DNA of 16,950 nt. Origin: Bacillota bacterium (GTDB lineage: Bacteria; Bacillota; UBA4882; UBA8346). The notes under the pieces were generated by a model, which worked only from the letters and a program-made list of their open reading frames with translations, had not been told where the DNA came from and made no database searches. This document shows positions 1 through 8,383 of the stretch, one piece after another (positions within the stretch are counted from its first letter, which is position 1; each line of letters begins with the position of its first letter). The stretch covers positions 1 to 16,950 of the forward strand of contig JAEZJQ010000048.1 of the NCBI GenBank assembly GCA_023436305.1. The letters are read 5' to 3'. A program made the translations under genes and the position numbers.

Positions 1-423
1 CACCGGCTCCCCGATTACCTGAAGATGGTCCGGGATCAAGGCTTGATTCCGGGGCTTTCCTGCCATATGCCGGAACTGGTTGTCTATTCGGACGCCAATG
101 GTTATGACGTAGAGACATATATCCAGATTTACAACTGTCTCGGTTTTTTAATGCAGGTCGAAGTGGAGTACATTCATAAAATTATTTGGAGCGCCAAAAA
201 GCCTGTAATCACCATCAAACCCATGGCCGCAGGGCGGGTAAGCCCATTCGTCGGGTTAACTTTTTCATGGCATACACTCCGCCCTTGCGACATGATCACC
301 GTCGGCTGTATGACTCCCGAAGAAGCCGCCGAGGATATCGAAATCTCCCTGGCGGCGTTGGAAAACCGGCCCCCTAATTTGGAAGGCCGGAACAGTCCCA
401 ATAAAACGGATGTTATGAAATAA
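1..423 (+). CDS. C-terminal part of an uncharacterised TIM-barrel-like protein (5' end outside window)
   Basis: The reading frame is open from base 1, so the gene starts upstream; 140 residues are visible before the TAA stop. The visible part alternates hydrophobic strands and helices: a strand at about residues 17-24 (IPGLSCHMPE), a helix after VETYIQIYN, a strand in KKPVITIKPMAAGR near residues 67-80, then CDMITVGCMTPEEAAEDIE near 97-115. A KPV-hydrophobic-KP strand followed by a D-M-x-T-V-G strand and an acidic helix is what the last strands of a TIM barrel look like. I associate it loosely with aldo/keto-reductase-like or other uncharacterised barrel proteins. No catalytic residue can be assigned from this part. 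It converges on the last murA gene, so it marks the end of the dcw cluster. Fold is inference; function unknown. Confidence 0.7.
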   Translation, partial: HRLPDYLKMVRDQGLIPGLSCHMPELVVYSDANGYDVETYIQIYNCLGFLMQVEVEYIHKIIWSAKKPVITIKPMAAGRVSPFVGLTFSWHTLRPCDMITVGCMTPEEAAEDIEISLAALENRPPNLEGRNSPNKTDVMK

Positions 424-486
424 AATGAATAAGAAAATTTGGAAGGGATAGAGGAATCCTAAAAGGAAGAATTAAAAGCCGTCGGA

Positions 487-573
487 TTAATAATGGTTAT
501 TTTGGGCCAAGTACTCGTCAATGGCCAAACAGATCAGTTCGGCCATTGAGGTTGACTTTTCTTTACTGATAGA
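487..573 (-). pseudogene. remnant resembling the C-terminal half of a ribbon-helix-helix (CopG/ParD-type) protein
   Basis: Read on the minus strand, the 28 codons before a TAA stop give SISKEKSTSMAELICLAIDE followed by YLAQNNHY. The pattern 'KEK-x-x-S-x-x-E-L-I-x-x-A-I-x-E-Y-L' is typical of the second helix region of ribbon-helix-helix DNA-binding proteins. The N-terminal beta strand and first helix are missing, because the frame is closed by TGA at 574-576, only nine bases beyond the murA stop. An internal ATG could give a 19-residue peptide, but it has no ribosome binding site that I trust. It lies directly downstream of the distal murA gene. Most likely it is a gene tail left by a deletion or rearrangement at the end of the cluster. 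The similarity is from memory of the family pattern; a chance match is possible. Confidence 0.4.
518..549. repeat. 9-bp perfect inverted repeat downstream of the distal murA
   Basis: TCAATGGCC at 518-526 and GGCCATTGA at 541-549 are exact reverse complements with a 14-base loop. The stem could act as a transcription stop or stability hairpin for the end of the murA transcript (minus strand), but no run of T follows it. It also falls inside the ribbon-helix-helix-like remnant, where the two arms encode parts of MAE and LAID, so it may be coincidental. Confidence 0.4.
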
Positions 574-584
574 TCAGGGCTTCT

Positions 585-1895
585 TCAAAATTCAGCCTCC
601 CGGATAACCTCCGCCCCTAATCCGGCTAATTTTCGCTCGATCTTTTCATAACCTCGTTCCAGATATTGTACGCCCTCAACGGTAGTTACTCCATCGGCGC
701 GTAATCCGGCAAGCACCAGAGCAGCCCCGGCCCTTAAATCAGGCGCGAATACCGTGGCTCCACTGAGGTTGCTTACTCCCTTGACAATGGCGTTCCGGCT
801 CTCCACCCGGATGGCGGCGCCCATTCGAGCTAATTCGTCGGCATAACGGAAACGGCTCCCGAAAACATTTTCAGTAATCACACTGGTGCCTTGGGCTACC
901 GTTAGCAAAGCGGTAATCTGGGGTTGAAGGTCGGTGGGAAATCCCGGATACGGCAAAACGGTAATATCGGCGGATTTGAATTTAACCGGTCCGATAATCC
1001 GGATCCAATCTTCCCCTATCTCGACAGTAACCCCTATCTCCCGAAATTTTGAGATCAATGCCTCAACATGTTCCGGAATGACATCCTCCACTGTCACATC
1101 ACCGCCGGTAATTACGGCGGCAATCATAAAAGTACCGGTCTCAATCCGATCCGGGATGACCGTATAGTCGATTTCCCGTTCATTCAAGCGGGATACTCCT
1201 TCAATCCGAATCGTATCCGTACCGGCGCCCCGAATCCGGGCCCCCAAACGGTTATAAAAGTTTTGTTCTTCAATAATTTCCGGTTCTTTAGCGGCGTTAC
1301 GGATCACGGTGGTTCCCTCTGCTGAAATAGCCGCCGCCATAATATTCTCGGTGGCCCCTACACTCGGGAAATCGAGATGGATTTCCGCACCATGCAGTTT
1401 ATTGGCCTGCACGCATACGTAACCGTGATCTTCAACCACCTGGGCTCCCAAAGCCTGAAATCCTTTTAAATGTAGGTCAATGGGGCGTTGGCCAATAACG
1501 CAACCACCCGGTTGAAATAATTTTACCCGGCCGATTCGGCTTAACAGCGGACCCATCACTTGAACCGAGGCCCGCATCTCCCGGACCAACGCGTCCGGAG
1601 TGGAGAATGCCAATCCGTCCGGAGATTGAATCGCCAGAACCGTTTCTTCTTCCCAATCCACTTCCACGCCGATTCCGCGAAGCACCCCAATCATGGTATC
1701 TACATCTCGAATTCGCGGGACATTACGGATCAAACAACGGCTTTTAGCCAACAACGCCGCCGCCATTAGTTTTAAAACCGTATTTTTAGCCCCGCTTATC
1801 TTTACTGTGCCTTGCAAGCGGTTTCCTCCGATAATTTTAATCCGGTCCGCGATCTTTTGGATTCCAACCGGTTCGGTCACTCCAATATCAACCAT
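585..1895 (-). CDS. murA: UDP-N-acetylglucosamine 1-carboxyvinyltransferase, Cys-type (MurA, distal copy)
   Basis: Transfers enolpyruvate from phosphoenolpyruvate to UDP-GlcNAc, the first committed step of peptidoglycan precursor synthesis in the cytoplasm. The 436 residues are close to the usual 420-435, with a short N-terminal extension. Visible hallmarks are SGAKN near residues 34-38 (catalytic Lys-Asn), the flexible loop GGCVIGQRPIDLH with the active-site Cys near 132, PGFPTDLQPQ with the conserved Asp, and DLRAGAA with the conserved Arg. It is roughly two-thirds or more identical by eye to the neighbouring murA, so the pair is a tandem duplication. AGGAGG stands just upstream of the ATG at 1895. 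It is the last gene of the minus-strand cluster, separated by 191 bases from the other murA. That spacer shows no convincing gene or promoter. Confidence 0.96.
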   Translation of the reverse strand: MVDIGVTEPVGIQKIADRIKIIGGNRLQGTVKISGAKNTVLKLMAAALLAKSRCLIRNVPRIRDVDTMIGVLRGIGVEVDWEEETVLAIQSPDGLAFSTPDALVREMRASVQVMGPLLSRIGRVKLFQPGGCVIGQRPIDLHLKGFQALGAQVVEDHGYVCVQANKLHGAEIHLDFPSVGATENIMAAAISAEGTTVIRNAAKEPEIIEEQNFYNRLGARIRGAGTDTIRIEGVSRLNEREIDYTVIPDRIETGTFMIAAVITGGDVTVEDVIPEHVEALISKFREIGVTVEIGEDWIRIIGPVKFKSADITVLPYPGFPTDLQPQITALLTVAQGTSVITENVFGSRFRYADELARMGAAIRVESRNAIVKGVSNLSGATVFAPDLRAGAALVLAGLRADGVTTVEGVQYLERGYEKIERKLAGLGAEVIREAEF

Positions 1896-2086
1896 TCGTT
1901 GCCTCCTAATCAGAAAACATGAACATTGTTATCATATTCGGCGGGGCAGAAGTCGGTGACATCCGACCATATTCCCCCTCAATTCCGTCTCCTTGATCAG
2001 TAAAACCACCGTCAAAACAAGGCAATACAAAGATAAAAAATTTTGCCATGCTACGATCTTTCAGTACCTTTATGCCCCACTCCGCC

Positions 2087-3379
2087 TTATCCTCTCCGTA
2101 TCCTCGCGCCCAATGCGGTAAGTTTGGCCTCCATTTTTTCATAACCACGATCAAGATGGGTAAGCCCTTCAATGGTGGTTTGGCCTTCGGCGGCTAGACC
2201 GGCGATTACCAAAGCGGCAGCGGCGCGAATGTCGGAAGCTAATACTGGGGCCCCGCTTAAAAAGGGGATTCCCCGTACAATGGCGCTACGGCTTTCAACA
2301 ATGATATTAGCGCCCATCCGAATCAATTCATCCACATAACGGAACCTGCTGGTATATATATTTTCAACCACAACGCTTGTCCCGCTCGCCACCGATAATA
2401 AAGCCGTAATTTGCGGCTGGAGATCGGTGGGAAACCCCGGATAAGGCAAAACGGTCACATCAGCGGCGGTAAATTTTTTCCCGGCTTTAATACGGACTTG
2501 ATCGGCCTTCACTTCCACATCCACGCCGATTTCCCGGAGTTTGGAGATTAAAGCCTCCAGATGCTCGGGGATAACTTCAGCCACGGTAACATCACCACCG
2601 GTAATAGCGCCTGCAATCATAAAGGTTCCGGCTTCAATCCGGTCCGGTATCACGGTATAATCGATTTCCCGGTCATTCAGTTCACTAACGCCTTCAATCC
2701 GAATTATATCGGTACCGGCGCCCCGTATTTTCGCTCCCAGGCGGTTATAAAAATTTTGTTCTTCGATGATCTCCGGTTCTTTGGCGGCATTACGGATGAT
2801 GGTTGTTCCTTCCGCCATAATTGCGGCGGCCATAATGTTCTCCGTGGCCCCCACACTGGGGAAATCAAGATGAATCTCCGCCCCTTTTAATTTATTGGCG
2901 GTCAGATACACATAGCCATGTTCTTCCATCAACTCTGCCCCTAAAGCTTGAAACCCCTTCAGATGCAGATTGATGGGCCGCTGGCCGATTACATCCCCAC
3001 CCGGTTGAAACAATTTGACCCGGCCTACCTTAGTAAGAAGTGGTCCCATTACCTGGGCTGAAGCCCGCATCTCCCGGACCAGTTTATCGGGGGCCGAATA
3101 CCCCAAATCGCCGGTATTTTTAATTAACAGCGTCGCGTCATCTTCCCAGGAAACATCCGCGCCCAACCCTTGAATTACACCGATCATCATTTCCACATCC
3201 CGGATCCGGGGCACATTCCGGATGATGCATTGATTATTTGCCAGCAATGAAGCCGGCATCAACTTCAAAACCGCATTTTTGGCCCCACTGATGTTCACGG
3301 AACCTTCCAGCGGATTGCCACCGGTGATCTCCAAATGTTCCTTGTCTTCCGATACCGCCAGCTCCTTTAAATCATTCAT
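2087..3379 (-). CDS. murA: UDP-N-acetylglucosamine 1-carboxyvinyltransferase, Asp-type (MurA, proximal copy)
   Basis: Same reaction as the next gene and 430 residues long. SGAKN (near 31-35), PGFPTDLQPQ and DIRAAAA keep the catalytic Lys, Asp and Arg. The loop that normally carries the catalytic Cys reads GGDVIGQRPINLH: the Cys is replaced by Asp at about residue 129, and the Asp of RPxDLH has become Asn. In the family, Cys-to-Asp at this position occurs naturally (for example in mycobacteria and chlamydiae), retains activity and makes the enzyme insensitive to fosfomycin, which alkylates the Cys. It follows murG after 80 bases and has GAGGAG before its ATG. Both copies look intact, with no frameshift. 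Which copy is the main enzyme cannot be told from sequence. Confidence 0.96.
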   Translation of the reverse strand: MNDLKELAVSEDKEHLEITGGNPLEGSVNISGAKNAVLKLMPASLLANNQCIIRNVPRIRDVEMMIGVIQGLGADVSWEDDATLLIKNTGDLGYSAPDKLVREMRASAQVMGPLLTKVGRVKLFQPGGDVIGQRPINLHLKGFQALGAELMEEHGYVYLTANKLKGAEIHLDFPSVGATENIMAAAIMAEGTTIIRNAAKEPEIIEEQNFYNRLGAKIRGAGTDIIRIEGVSELNDREIDYTVIPDRIEAGTFMIAGAITGGDVTVAEVIPEHLEALISKLREIGVDVEVKADQVRIKAGKKFTAADVTVLPYPGFPTDLQPQITALLSVASGTSVVVENIYTSRFRYVDELIRMGANIIVESRSAIVRGIPFLSGAPVLASDIRAAAALVIAGLAAEGQTTIEGLTHLDRGYEKMEAKLTALGARIRRG

Positions 3380-3400
3380 TGATTAGATCTCCTCTAAAAG

Positions 3401-3463
3401 ATAGTTGCGAGTTAGCGAGTTCCAAGTGGCGAGTTAACTGAATGACTTGTAACTCGTAACTAT
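3401..3463. repeat. inverted repeat with internal GCGAGTT direct repeats between murG and murA
   Basis: ATAGTTGCGAGTTA (3401-3414) pairs with TAACTCGTAACTAT (3450-3463) over 13 of 14 bases; the right arm covers the murG stop codon. The 35-base loop carries two further GCGAGTT copies, so this heptamer occurs three times. The arrangement looks like a small intergenic repeat that can fold as a hairpin in the murG-murA transcript. No T run follows it on the minus strand, so a plain terminator is unlikely. It could tune downstream murA expression or be an inert dispersed repeat. Confidence 0.6.
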
Positions 3464-4581
3464 ATGCTTTTCGACGCTAATTTTAATAATTCATTCACAA
3501 TGTCTTGGGTAGCATTGGGTTTCCCTAACGATTTGCTGGCGGAAGCCATCTTACGCCGTTCTCCGGCATCCTTCAATAGAACTTCTAAATGATTCCAAAG
3601 GGTTTTCGAAGTTAAATCCTTCTCCAGGAGTACTTGGGCGGCATTTCCTTTTTCCAGCACCCGGGCATTGAATTCTTGATGATTATTGGTGGCAAACGGA
3701 TAGGGAATCAACAGCGCCGGGATTCCGAAATAAGTGATTTCTGCCAGTGAAATCGCCCCCGCCCGGGCTAAAATCAGATCAGATACACTATAAGCATCGG
3801 CAATTTTATAAAAATATGGAGTTAAAAATAAACGAGCCCGGTGATCTTGGGGTATATTTATCTCTTTAACTTTTGCCTGAATCGATTCGTAATCCTTCGT
3901 GCCGGTCATCATGATAACTTGCAGATTGGTAAATTCCCGGAGAATTTTCGCTAAAATATCCAGTAAACATTGATTAATCCGGCGGGCGCTCTGGCTGCCA
4001 CCGAAAACCAGTAAATTAAGCTTGTCCGGTTGAATGCCCATTTTGCGTTCCGCCGCTAGCCGGGACACTTCCTGAAATTCCGTAGTCCGGATGGGATTGC
4101 CGTACACCCGTACTTTTTTAGCGTTAAAATATTTACCGGCTTCGGAATATGCCAGGAAGACCCGCTTCACCACTTTTCCCAACAGGCGATTGGTTAATCC
4201 CGGAAAGGCATTTTGTTCCTGAATGGCAGTGGGAATACCCATTAAATATGCGGTCATGACCGCCGGTCCGCAAACATAACCCCCGGTACCGATAACCAGG
4301 TCCGGACGAAACTCTTTCATGATCTTATAAGTCTCTCCAATTCCTTTGAAGGCCAGCCCTAGGGATTTAAAAACTTTAAAACTGATCCGCCGGGGAATCC
4401 CCTCAAGCTGTAAGGTAATTAGCCGAAAACCCTCTTTGGGAACAAGTTCGGCTTCCATCCCCCGTTTACCGCCAATAAACAGAATCTCCGTCTGCGGATC
4501 GCGCCGCATAAATTCCCTGGCAATGGTAATTGCCGGATAAATATGGCCACCGGTCCCGCCGCCCGCCAGTATTACTCTCAT
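3460..4581 (-). CDS. murG: UDP-GlcNAc:lipid I N-acetylglucosaminyltransferase (MurG)
   Basis: Peripheral membrane GT-B glycosyltransferase that adds GlcNAc to lipid I to make lipid II at the inner face of the membrane. The 373 residues match the family. The N-terminus MRVILAGGGTGGHIYPA holds the GGTGGH loop with the conserved His at position 13. LVFGGSQSARRIN opens the C-terminal domain, and an AGAISLAEI stretch followed by IPYPFATNNHQ forms the UDP-GlcNAc site. GAGGAG precedes the ATG. It follows ftsW after 36 bases with no promoter seen between, consistent with co-transcription. Confidence 0.97.
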   Translation of the reverse strand: MRVILAGGGTGGHIYPAITIAREFMRRDPQTEILFIGGKRGMEAELVPKEGFRLITLQLEGIPRRISFKVFKSLGLAFKGIGETYKIMKEFRPDLVIGTGGYVCGPAVMTAYLMGIPTAIQEQNAFPGLTNRLLGKVVKRVFLAYSEAGKYFNAKKVRVYGNPIRTTEFQEVSRLAAERKMGIQPDKLNLLVFGGSQSARRINQCLLDILAKILREFTNLQVIMMTGTKDYESIQAKVKEINIPQDHRARLFLTPYFYKIADAYSVSDLILARAGAISLAEITYFGIPALLIPYPFATNNHQEFNARVLEKGNAAQVLLEKDLTSKTLWNHLEVLLKDAGERRKMASASKSLGKPNATQDIVNELLKLASKSI

Positions 4582-4617
4582 CGCAAATCTCCTCTACATT
4601 GAAAATCAAAACCGCCG

Positions 4618-5715
4618 TTATTTCACTTGAGCATTTTTGGAGATATTTAATAAAATCCCCACGCTCATTAAACTGATTAACAAGGATGAACCGCCGGAAC
4701 TTAAGAAAGGTAACGTGATGCCGGTTACCGGTACCGATGAGGTGACCACGCTGATATTTAGCAATGCCTGAAATACCAGATATGAAGTAATCCCTACCGC
4801 CAACATCCTCCCATAGGAATCATCCGCTGCGATAGCTGCTTTATATCCCCGCCAAGCCAGGAAAAAGAATAAAATAATCACGGTAATGGTTCCGAGCAGG
4901 CCTAATTCCTCTCCTAATATGGAAAATATGTAATCGGTATGCGCTTCCGGCAAATAATTAAATTTCTGGCGGCTCATTCCCAAGCCTAAGCCCAGCGGAC
5001 CACCCGATCCCAACGCATATAAGGATTGGATGATTTGCCAGCCGGAATCCTTGGGATCTTTCCAAGGATCTAAAAAAGCGAAGAGTCGCTCTAAACGATA
5101 CGGCTCGGTAATTATTAAAACCACTCCGGCGCCTAATCCCACCAAACCGGGAATACTAAGGTGAAAAATTCTAGCGCCCCCCGCAAATAACATAATCATC
5201 GCCGTCATAAAGATAACAATCGTGGTTCCAAGGTCCGGTTCCAACATAATTAATAAACAGACAATACCCACGAAAAAAAGCGGCAAAATAACCCCGACTA
5301 CAAAATTTCTAATTCCATTGTTAATCTCAGCGCAATAATGAGCAATCACCATAATTACGGCCAGTTTTGCCATTTCGGAAGGCTGCAGTTGAAAAAAGCC
5401 CAGATTAATCCAACGCAAGGCTCCTTTAACCTCTTTGGCCACAAATAATACCACAATCAGCAGTCCAATAGTAATCAGCGCCATCGGCACCGTGAATTTC
5501 TTCAGTCCCTGATAAGGGAATTTCATGAAAAACAACATCAATCCAAAGCCGATGACCGAAAATAATAACTGTTTCAACCCATAATGAAATACGCTCTTGC
5601 CGCCGGTAACGGCCAGTGACTCCGGGGCGCTGGCGCTGGAAACGATGATCAATCCCAATACCAACAATGACAAAGTAATTAAAAATAAAAATAGATCCGG
5701 CGGATTTCGTTTCAC
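4618..5715 (-). CDS. ftsW: SEDS-family peptidoglycan glycosyltransferase (FtsW/SpoVE type)
   Basis: Integral membrane polymerase that links lipid II into glycan strands, normally working with a partner transpeptidase such as the PBP encoded upstream. The 365 residues are rich in hydrophobic segments, consistent with about ten membrane spans. Signature stretches are PEAHTDYIFSILGEELG and TLPFLSSGGSSLL near the C-terminus, and PSEMAKLAVI in the middle. The start is GTG with GGAGG upstream. Its position between mraY and murG is the classical ftsW/spoVE slot, but murD, usually just upstream, is missing. FtsW, SpoVE and RodA cannot be separated by motif alone; the dcw location favours a septal or spore-cortex role. 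Confidence 0.93.
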   Translation of the reverse strand: MKRNPPDLFLFLITLSLLVLGLIIVSSASAPESLAVTGGKSVFHYGLKQLLFSVIGFGLMLFFMKFPYQGLKKFTVPMALITIGLLIVVLFVAKEVKGALRWINLGFFQLQPSEMAKLAVIMVIAHYCAEINNGIRNFVVGVILPLFFVGIVCLLIMLEPDLGTTIVIFMTAMIMLFAGGARIFHLSIPGLVGLGAGVVLIITEPYRLERLFAFLDPWKDPKDSGWQIIQSLYALGSGGPLGLGLGMSRQKFNYLPEAHTDYIFSILGEELGLLGTITVIILFFFLAWRGYKAAIAADDSYGRMLAVGITSYLVFQALLNISVVTSSVPVTGITLPFLSSGGSSLLISLMSVGILLNISKNAQVK

Positions 5716-5742
5716 TTTAACCTAACCTCCACCTTGAAGATA

Positions 5743-6741
5743 TTAATGGATTAAATAACCCAAAACTCCCAAAGCTCCCAACACAATGCCGACAATCCAG
5801 AACCGGATCATAATTTGAGGCTCTTGCATTCCTTCCAGTTCAAAATGATGGTGCAAGGGGCTCATCCGGAACACTCTCTTTTTGGAGGTCTTATAAGATG
5901 TAACTTGGATAATCACCGAAAGCGCCTCGGCCACAAAAATTCCGCCGACGATGGGCAGATACAGCGATAATTGGCTAAAAAGTCCAATCCCGCTAAATGC
6001 CGCTCCCAAAGCCAGTGATCCGGTATCTCCCATGAAAACCTTGGCCGGTGGTCCGTTAAACCAAACAAATCCAAGACAGGCGCCTGCCAGAACAAACGCA
6101 AATACCGTTAACCCATATTGACCCTGGATAAAAGTTAAACCACCCATGATCAGAAAAGCAATGGCGGTGGTACCACCCGCCAATCCATCCAGTCCATCCG
6201 TTAAATTCACCGCATTGGAGAAACCCACGATCCAAAAAACCGCAAACAAAAAAAACAAGGGGTTAAAAAATGCGGTATTCCCCCACCCGGAGGTCGGAAA
6301 CGATAATTTAATATTGGTAAACGGAATCCACTGGGAAATTGGCAACTGATTTTGCAATAGAAAAAAAGTGGCAATCCCCGCGAAAATAATCTGGGCCAAG
6401 ATTTTCTGGCTGGCTTTCAAACCCAGTGATTTTTTACGGATAATAATCAACACGTCATCCAACAAACCAATGAATCCAAAACTTAAGGTAATAAACAAAA
6501 GCCAAATCACTTCACGGCTAAACTGCCCAACCACCGCCAACCCCACCATAAGCGCCACAATAATCATCACTCCGCCCATAGTCGGAGTACCCGCCTTTTT
6601 TAGATGGGTTTGCGGTCCATCAGTACGGATGCTTTGTCCAAATTTGAACTGGCGCAGAATTTTGATGGTAATGGGGCCGATAACGAGACAGGTTACAAAA
6701 GCAGCCAATGCTCCCAATAATATTTTGGCAAATTCCGGCAT
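5743..6741 (-). CDS. mraY: phospho-N-acetylmuramoyl-pentapeptide transferase (MraY)
   Basis: Membrane enzyme that transfers phospho-MurNAc-pentapeptide to undecaprenyl phosphate, forming lipid I. About 332 residues with some ten hydrophobic spans. Conserved parts are HLKKAGTPTMGG near 46-57, the double Asp in GLLDDVLI near 93-100, NLTDGLDGLAGG near 180-191, KVFMGDTGSLALG, and the loop SPLHHHFE near the C-terminus. I use the ATG at 6741; a TTG one codon upstream is also possible, because AAAGGA lies about ten bases from the ATG. It follows murE after 40 bases. murF, normally between murE and mraY, is absent. Confidence 0.97.
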   Translation of the reverse strand: MPEFAKILLGALAAFVTCLVIGPITIKILRQFKFGQSIRTDGPQTHLKKAGTPTMGGVMIIVALMVGLAVVGQFSREVIWLLFITLSFGFIGLLDDVLIIIRKKSLGLKASQKILAQIIFAGIATFFLLQNQLPISQWIPFTNIKLSFPTSGWGNTAFFNPLFFLFAVFWIVGFSNAVNLTDGLDGLAGGTTAIAFLIMGGLTFIQGQYGLTVFAFVLAGACLGFVWFNGPPAKVFMGDTGSLALGAAFSGIGLFSQLSLYLPIVGGIFVAEALSVIIQVTSYKTSKKRVFRMSPLHHHFELEGMQEPQIMIRFWIVGIVLGALGVLGYLIH

Positions 6742-6781
6742 CAAATTTCATTCCTTTCTACGAAGATTGCAGCGAATGTTC

Positions 6782-8260
6782 TCATTTGTCGCGCGCGCGC
6801 GACTTCTCTTCCAATGCGGCGCGGGCTACTTCCCGATCGTCAAAATGAATTCGGTAGTTCGCAAATTCTTGATAATCCTCATGTCCCTTGCCGACAATCC
6901 AGATCTGATCCCCGGATTGGGCCAAGGCAATCACTTTTAGGATGGCTTGAGCCCGGTCGGCTTGGATGAGATATTGTGCGGTGGGATTGGCTCCGATAAA
7001 TCCCGACTCGATCTCTTGAATAATTCGGATTGGGTCTTCCGTACGGGGATTATCAGAGGTTAGTATGGTAAAATCGGCCAGTTTGGCGGCGATGGCGCCC
7101 ATCAACGGCCGCTTGGTCCGATCTCTGTCTCCGCCACATCCGAAAACCACAATCAAACGTTTGGGTCCTAGTTTCCGTCCGGTTTTCAATACGTTTTCCA
7201 AACCATCCGGAGTATGGGCGTAATCAACAAAGACATCAAAGTCCCTGGCTTCGGGAATCGGTTGAAAACGTCCCGGCACCCCGGTAACGGCTTCCAATCC
7301 TTGCTTGATTGCCGCCGGACTCATACCCAGGGTCAGGCCCGCCCCCAATGCTCCCAAGCTGTTATAAATATTGCAATAGCCGGTTAATTTTAAATCCACG
7401 GTAATGGGTCCCTGGGGAGTCATGGCGGTATACTTCGACCCATTGATAGCCATTTCGATCTTATCGGCTTGGATTTCGGAAACCTGTTCAATCCCATAGG
7501 TTATTACCCGGGCGGTGGTTTTATCGATGAGCTGCTCGGCATGGTTATCGTCATTGTTAATTATCGCCCATGAATTTGGGCTAAGATCCATAAAAAACTT
7601 GCTTTTTACCCGGAAATACTCTTCAAAAGTCCGGTGATAATCGAGATGGTCCTGAGTGATATTGGTAAAAACTCCCGCGCGGAAAGTAAGTCCGGCGACC
7701 CGTCCCTGGGCAATGGAATGGGATGATACTTCCATGACTACATATTGAATACCGGCCCGGACCATCCTTGAGAATATTTGTTGCAACTCGAGAAATCCGG
7801 GAGTAGTATTATGTGACGCCAGTGGTTGGTCATCGATTAAATTGGTAATGGTCCCAATGAGTCCGGTTTTATATCCTGCCGCTTCCAAAATACTCTTGAT
7901 CAAATAAGTGGTAGTGGTTTTTCCATTGGTACCGACGACCCCAATTAATTGCAACTGGCGTTCCGGATAACCATAAAAGGCCCCGGCAATATCTTTGATT
8001 GCTTTGGCGACATCCGCTACTTGAATGATTGTTAAATTATAATTTTCATCCGGCCAATCTTGCACAATTGCCGCCACTGCCCCTTTTTCTGCCGCTTGTT
8101 TTAGGAAACGGTGACCATCGGCTTGTGCGCCTTTTACACAGAAAAAAAGCGCCCCGGCCGCCACTTGACGCGAATCCTGAGTGATACTACTGATTTCAAT
8201 ATCCAGAACCCCAGTTGTATTATGGGTGGGAATTCCTTGAATTAACTGGTTTAATTTCAA
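6782..8260 (-). CDS. murE: UDP-MurNAc-L-Ala-D-Glu:meso-diaminopimelate ligase (MurE)
   Basis: Cytoplasmic ATP-dependent ligase adding the third amino acid of the stem peptide. Positions are given from the start chosen here. GTNGKTTTT near 110-118 is the ATP loop, and TQDHLDYHRTFEEYFRVKSK near 202-221 carries the lysine region expected to be carbamylated. FGCGGDRDRTKRP and SDNPRTEDP near 402-410 follow; the DNPR motif is the family marker for meso-diaminopimelate rather than lysine. The frame stays open to an ATG at 8275, but that codon sits directly on the G-rich ribosome site. GGAGGG at 8268-8273 is seven bases before the TTG at 8260, giving an N-terminus MKLNQLIQGI that fits MurE, so I choose TTG and 492 residues. 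The 3' end has a short GC-alternating run encoding RAR. Confidence 0.95.
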   Translation of the reverse strand: MKLNQLIQGIPTHNTTGVLDIEISSITQDSRQVAAGALFFCVKGAQADGHRFLKQAAEKGAVAAIVQDWPDENYNLTIIQVADVAKAIKDIAGAFYGYPERQLQLIGVVGTNGKTTTTYLIKSILEAAGYKTGLIGTITNLIDDQPLASHNTTPGFLELQQIFSRMVRAGIQYVVMEVSSHSIAQGRVAGLTFRAGVFTNITQDHLDYHRTFEEYFRVKSKFFMDLSPNSWAIINNDDNHAEQLIDKTTARVITYGIEQVSEIQADKIEMAINGSKYTAMTPQGPITVDLKLTGYCNIYNSLGALGAGLTLGMSPAAIKQGLEAVTGVPGRFQPIPEARDFDVFVDYAHTPDGLENVLKTGRKLGPKRLIVVFGCGGDRDRTKRPLMGAIAAKLADFTILTSDNPRTEDPIRIIQEIESGFIGANPTAQYLIQADRAQAILKVIALAQSGDQIWIVGKGHEDYQEFANYRIHFDDREVARAALEEKSRARDK

Positions 8261-8383
8261 TTTTACACCCTCCATCCCCCAAATAAAAAGTATTGATAAA
8301 AGCCATTTGGGTTATTCGCTAGTTAATCCGACAATCCTGCTCCCTTACCATAGGAAATTACTTTTAATCCACTAACTGATTTC

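Noticed and set aside
1906..2172. Minus-strand 88-codon frame across the gap between the two murA genes
   Set aside because: It overlaps the end of the upstream murA, and the part in the gap has low-information composition with no recognisable fold and no clear ribosome binding site before its internal ATG. Probably non-coding spacer.
3401..3463. CRISPR-like short direct repeats
   Set aside because: The seven-base repeats are too short and unevenly spaced, with no regular spacers; the inverted repeat explains the structure better. No CRISPR array was seen in the window.
6791..6800. Alternating GC run near the murE stop
   Set aside because: It is only about five dinucleotides and encodes Arg-Ala-Arg; a structural role is not supportable.
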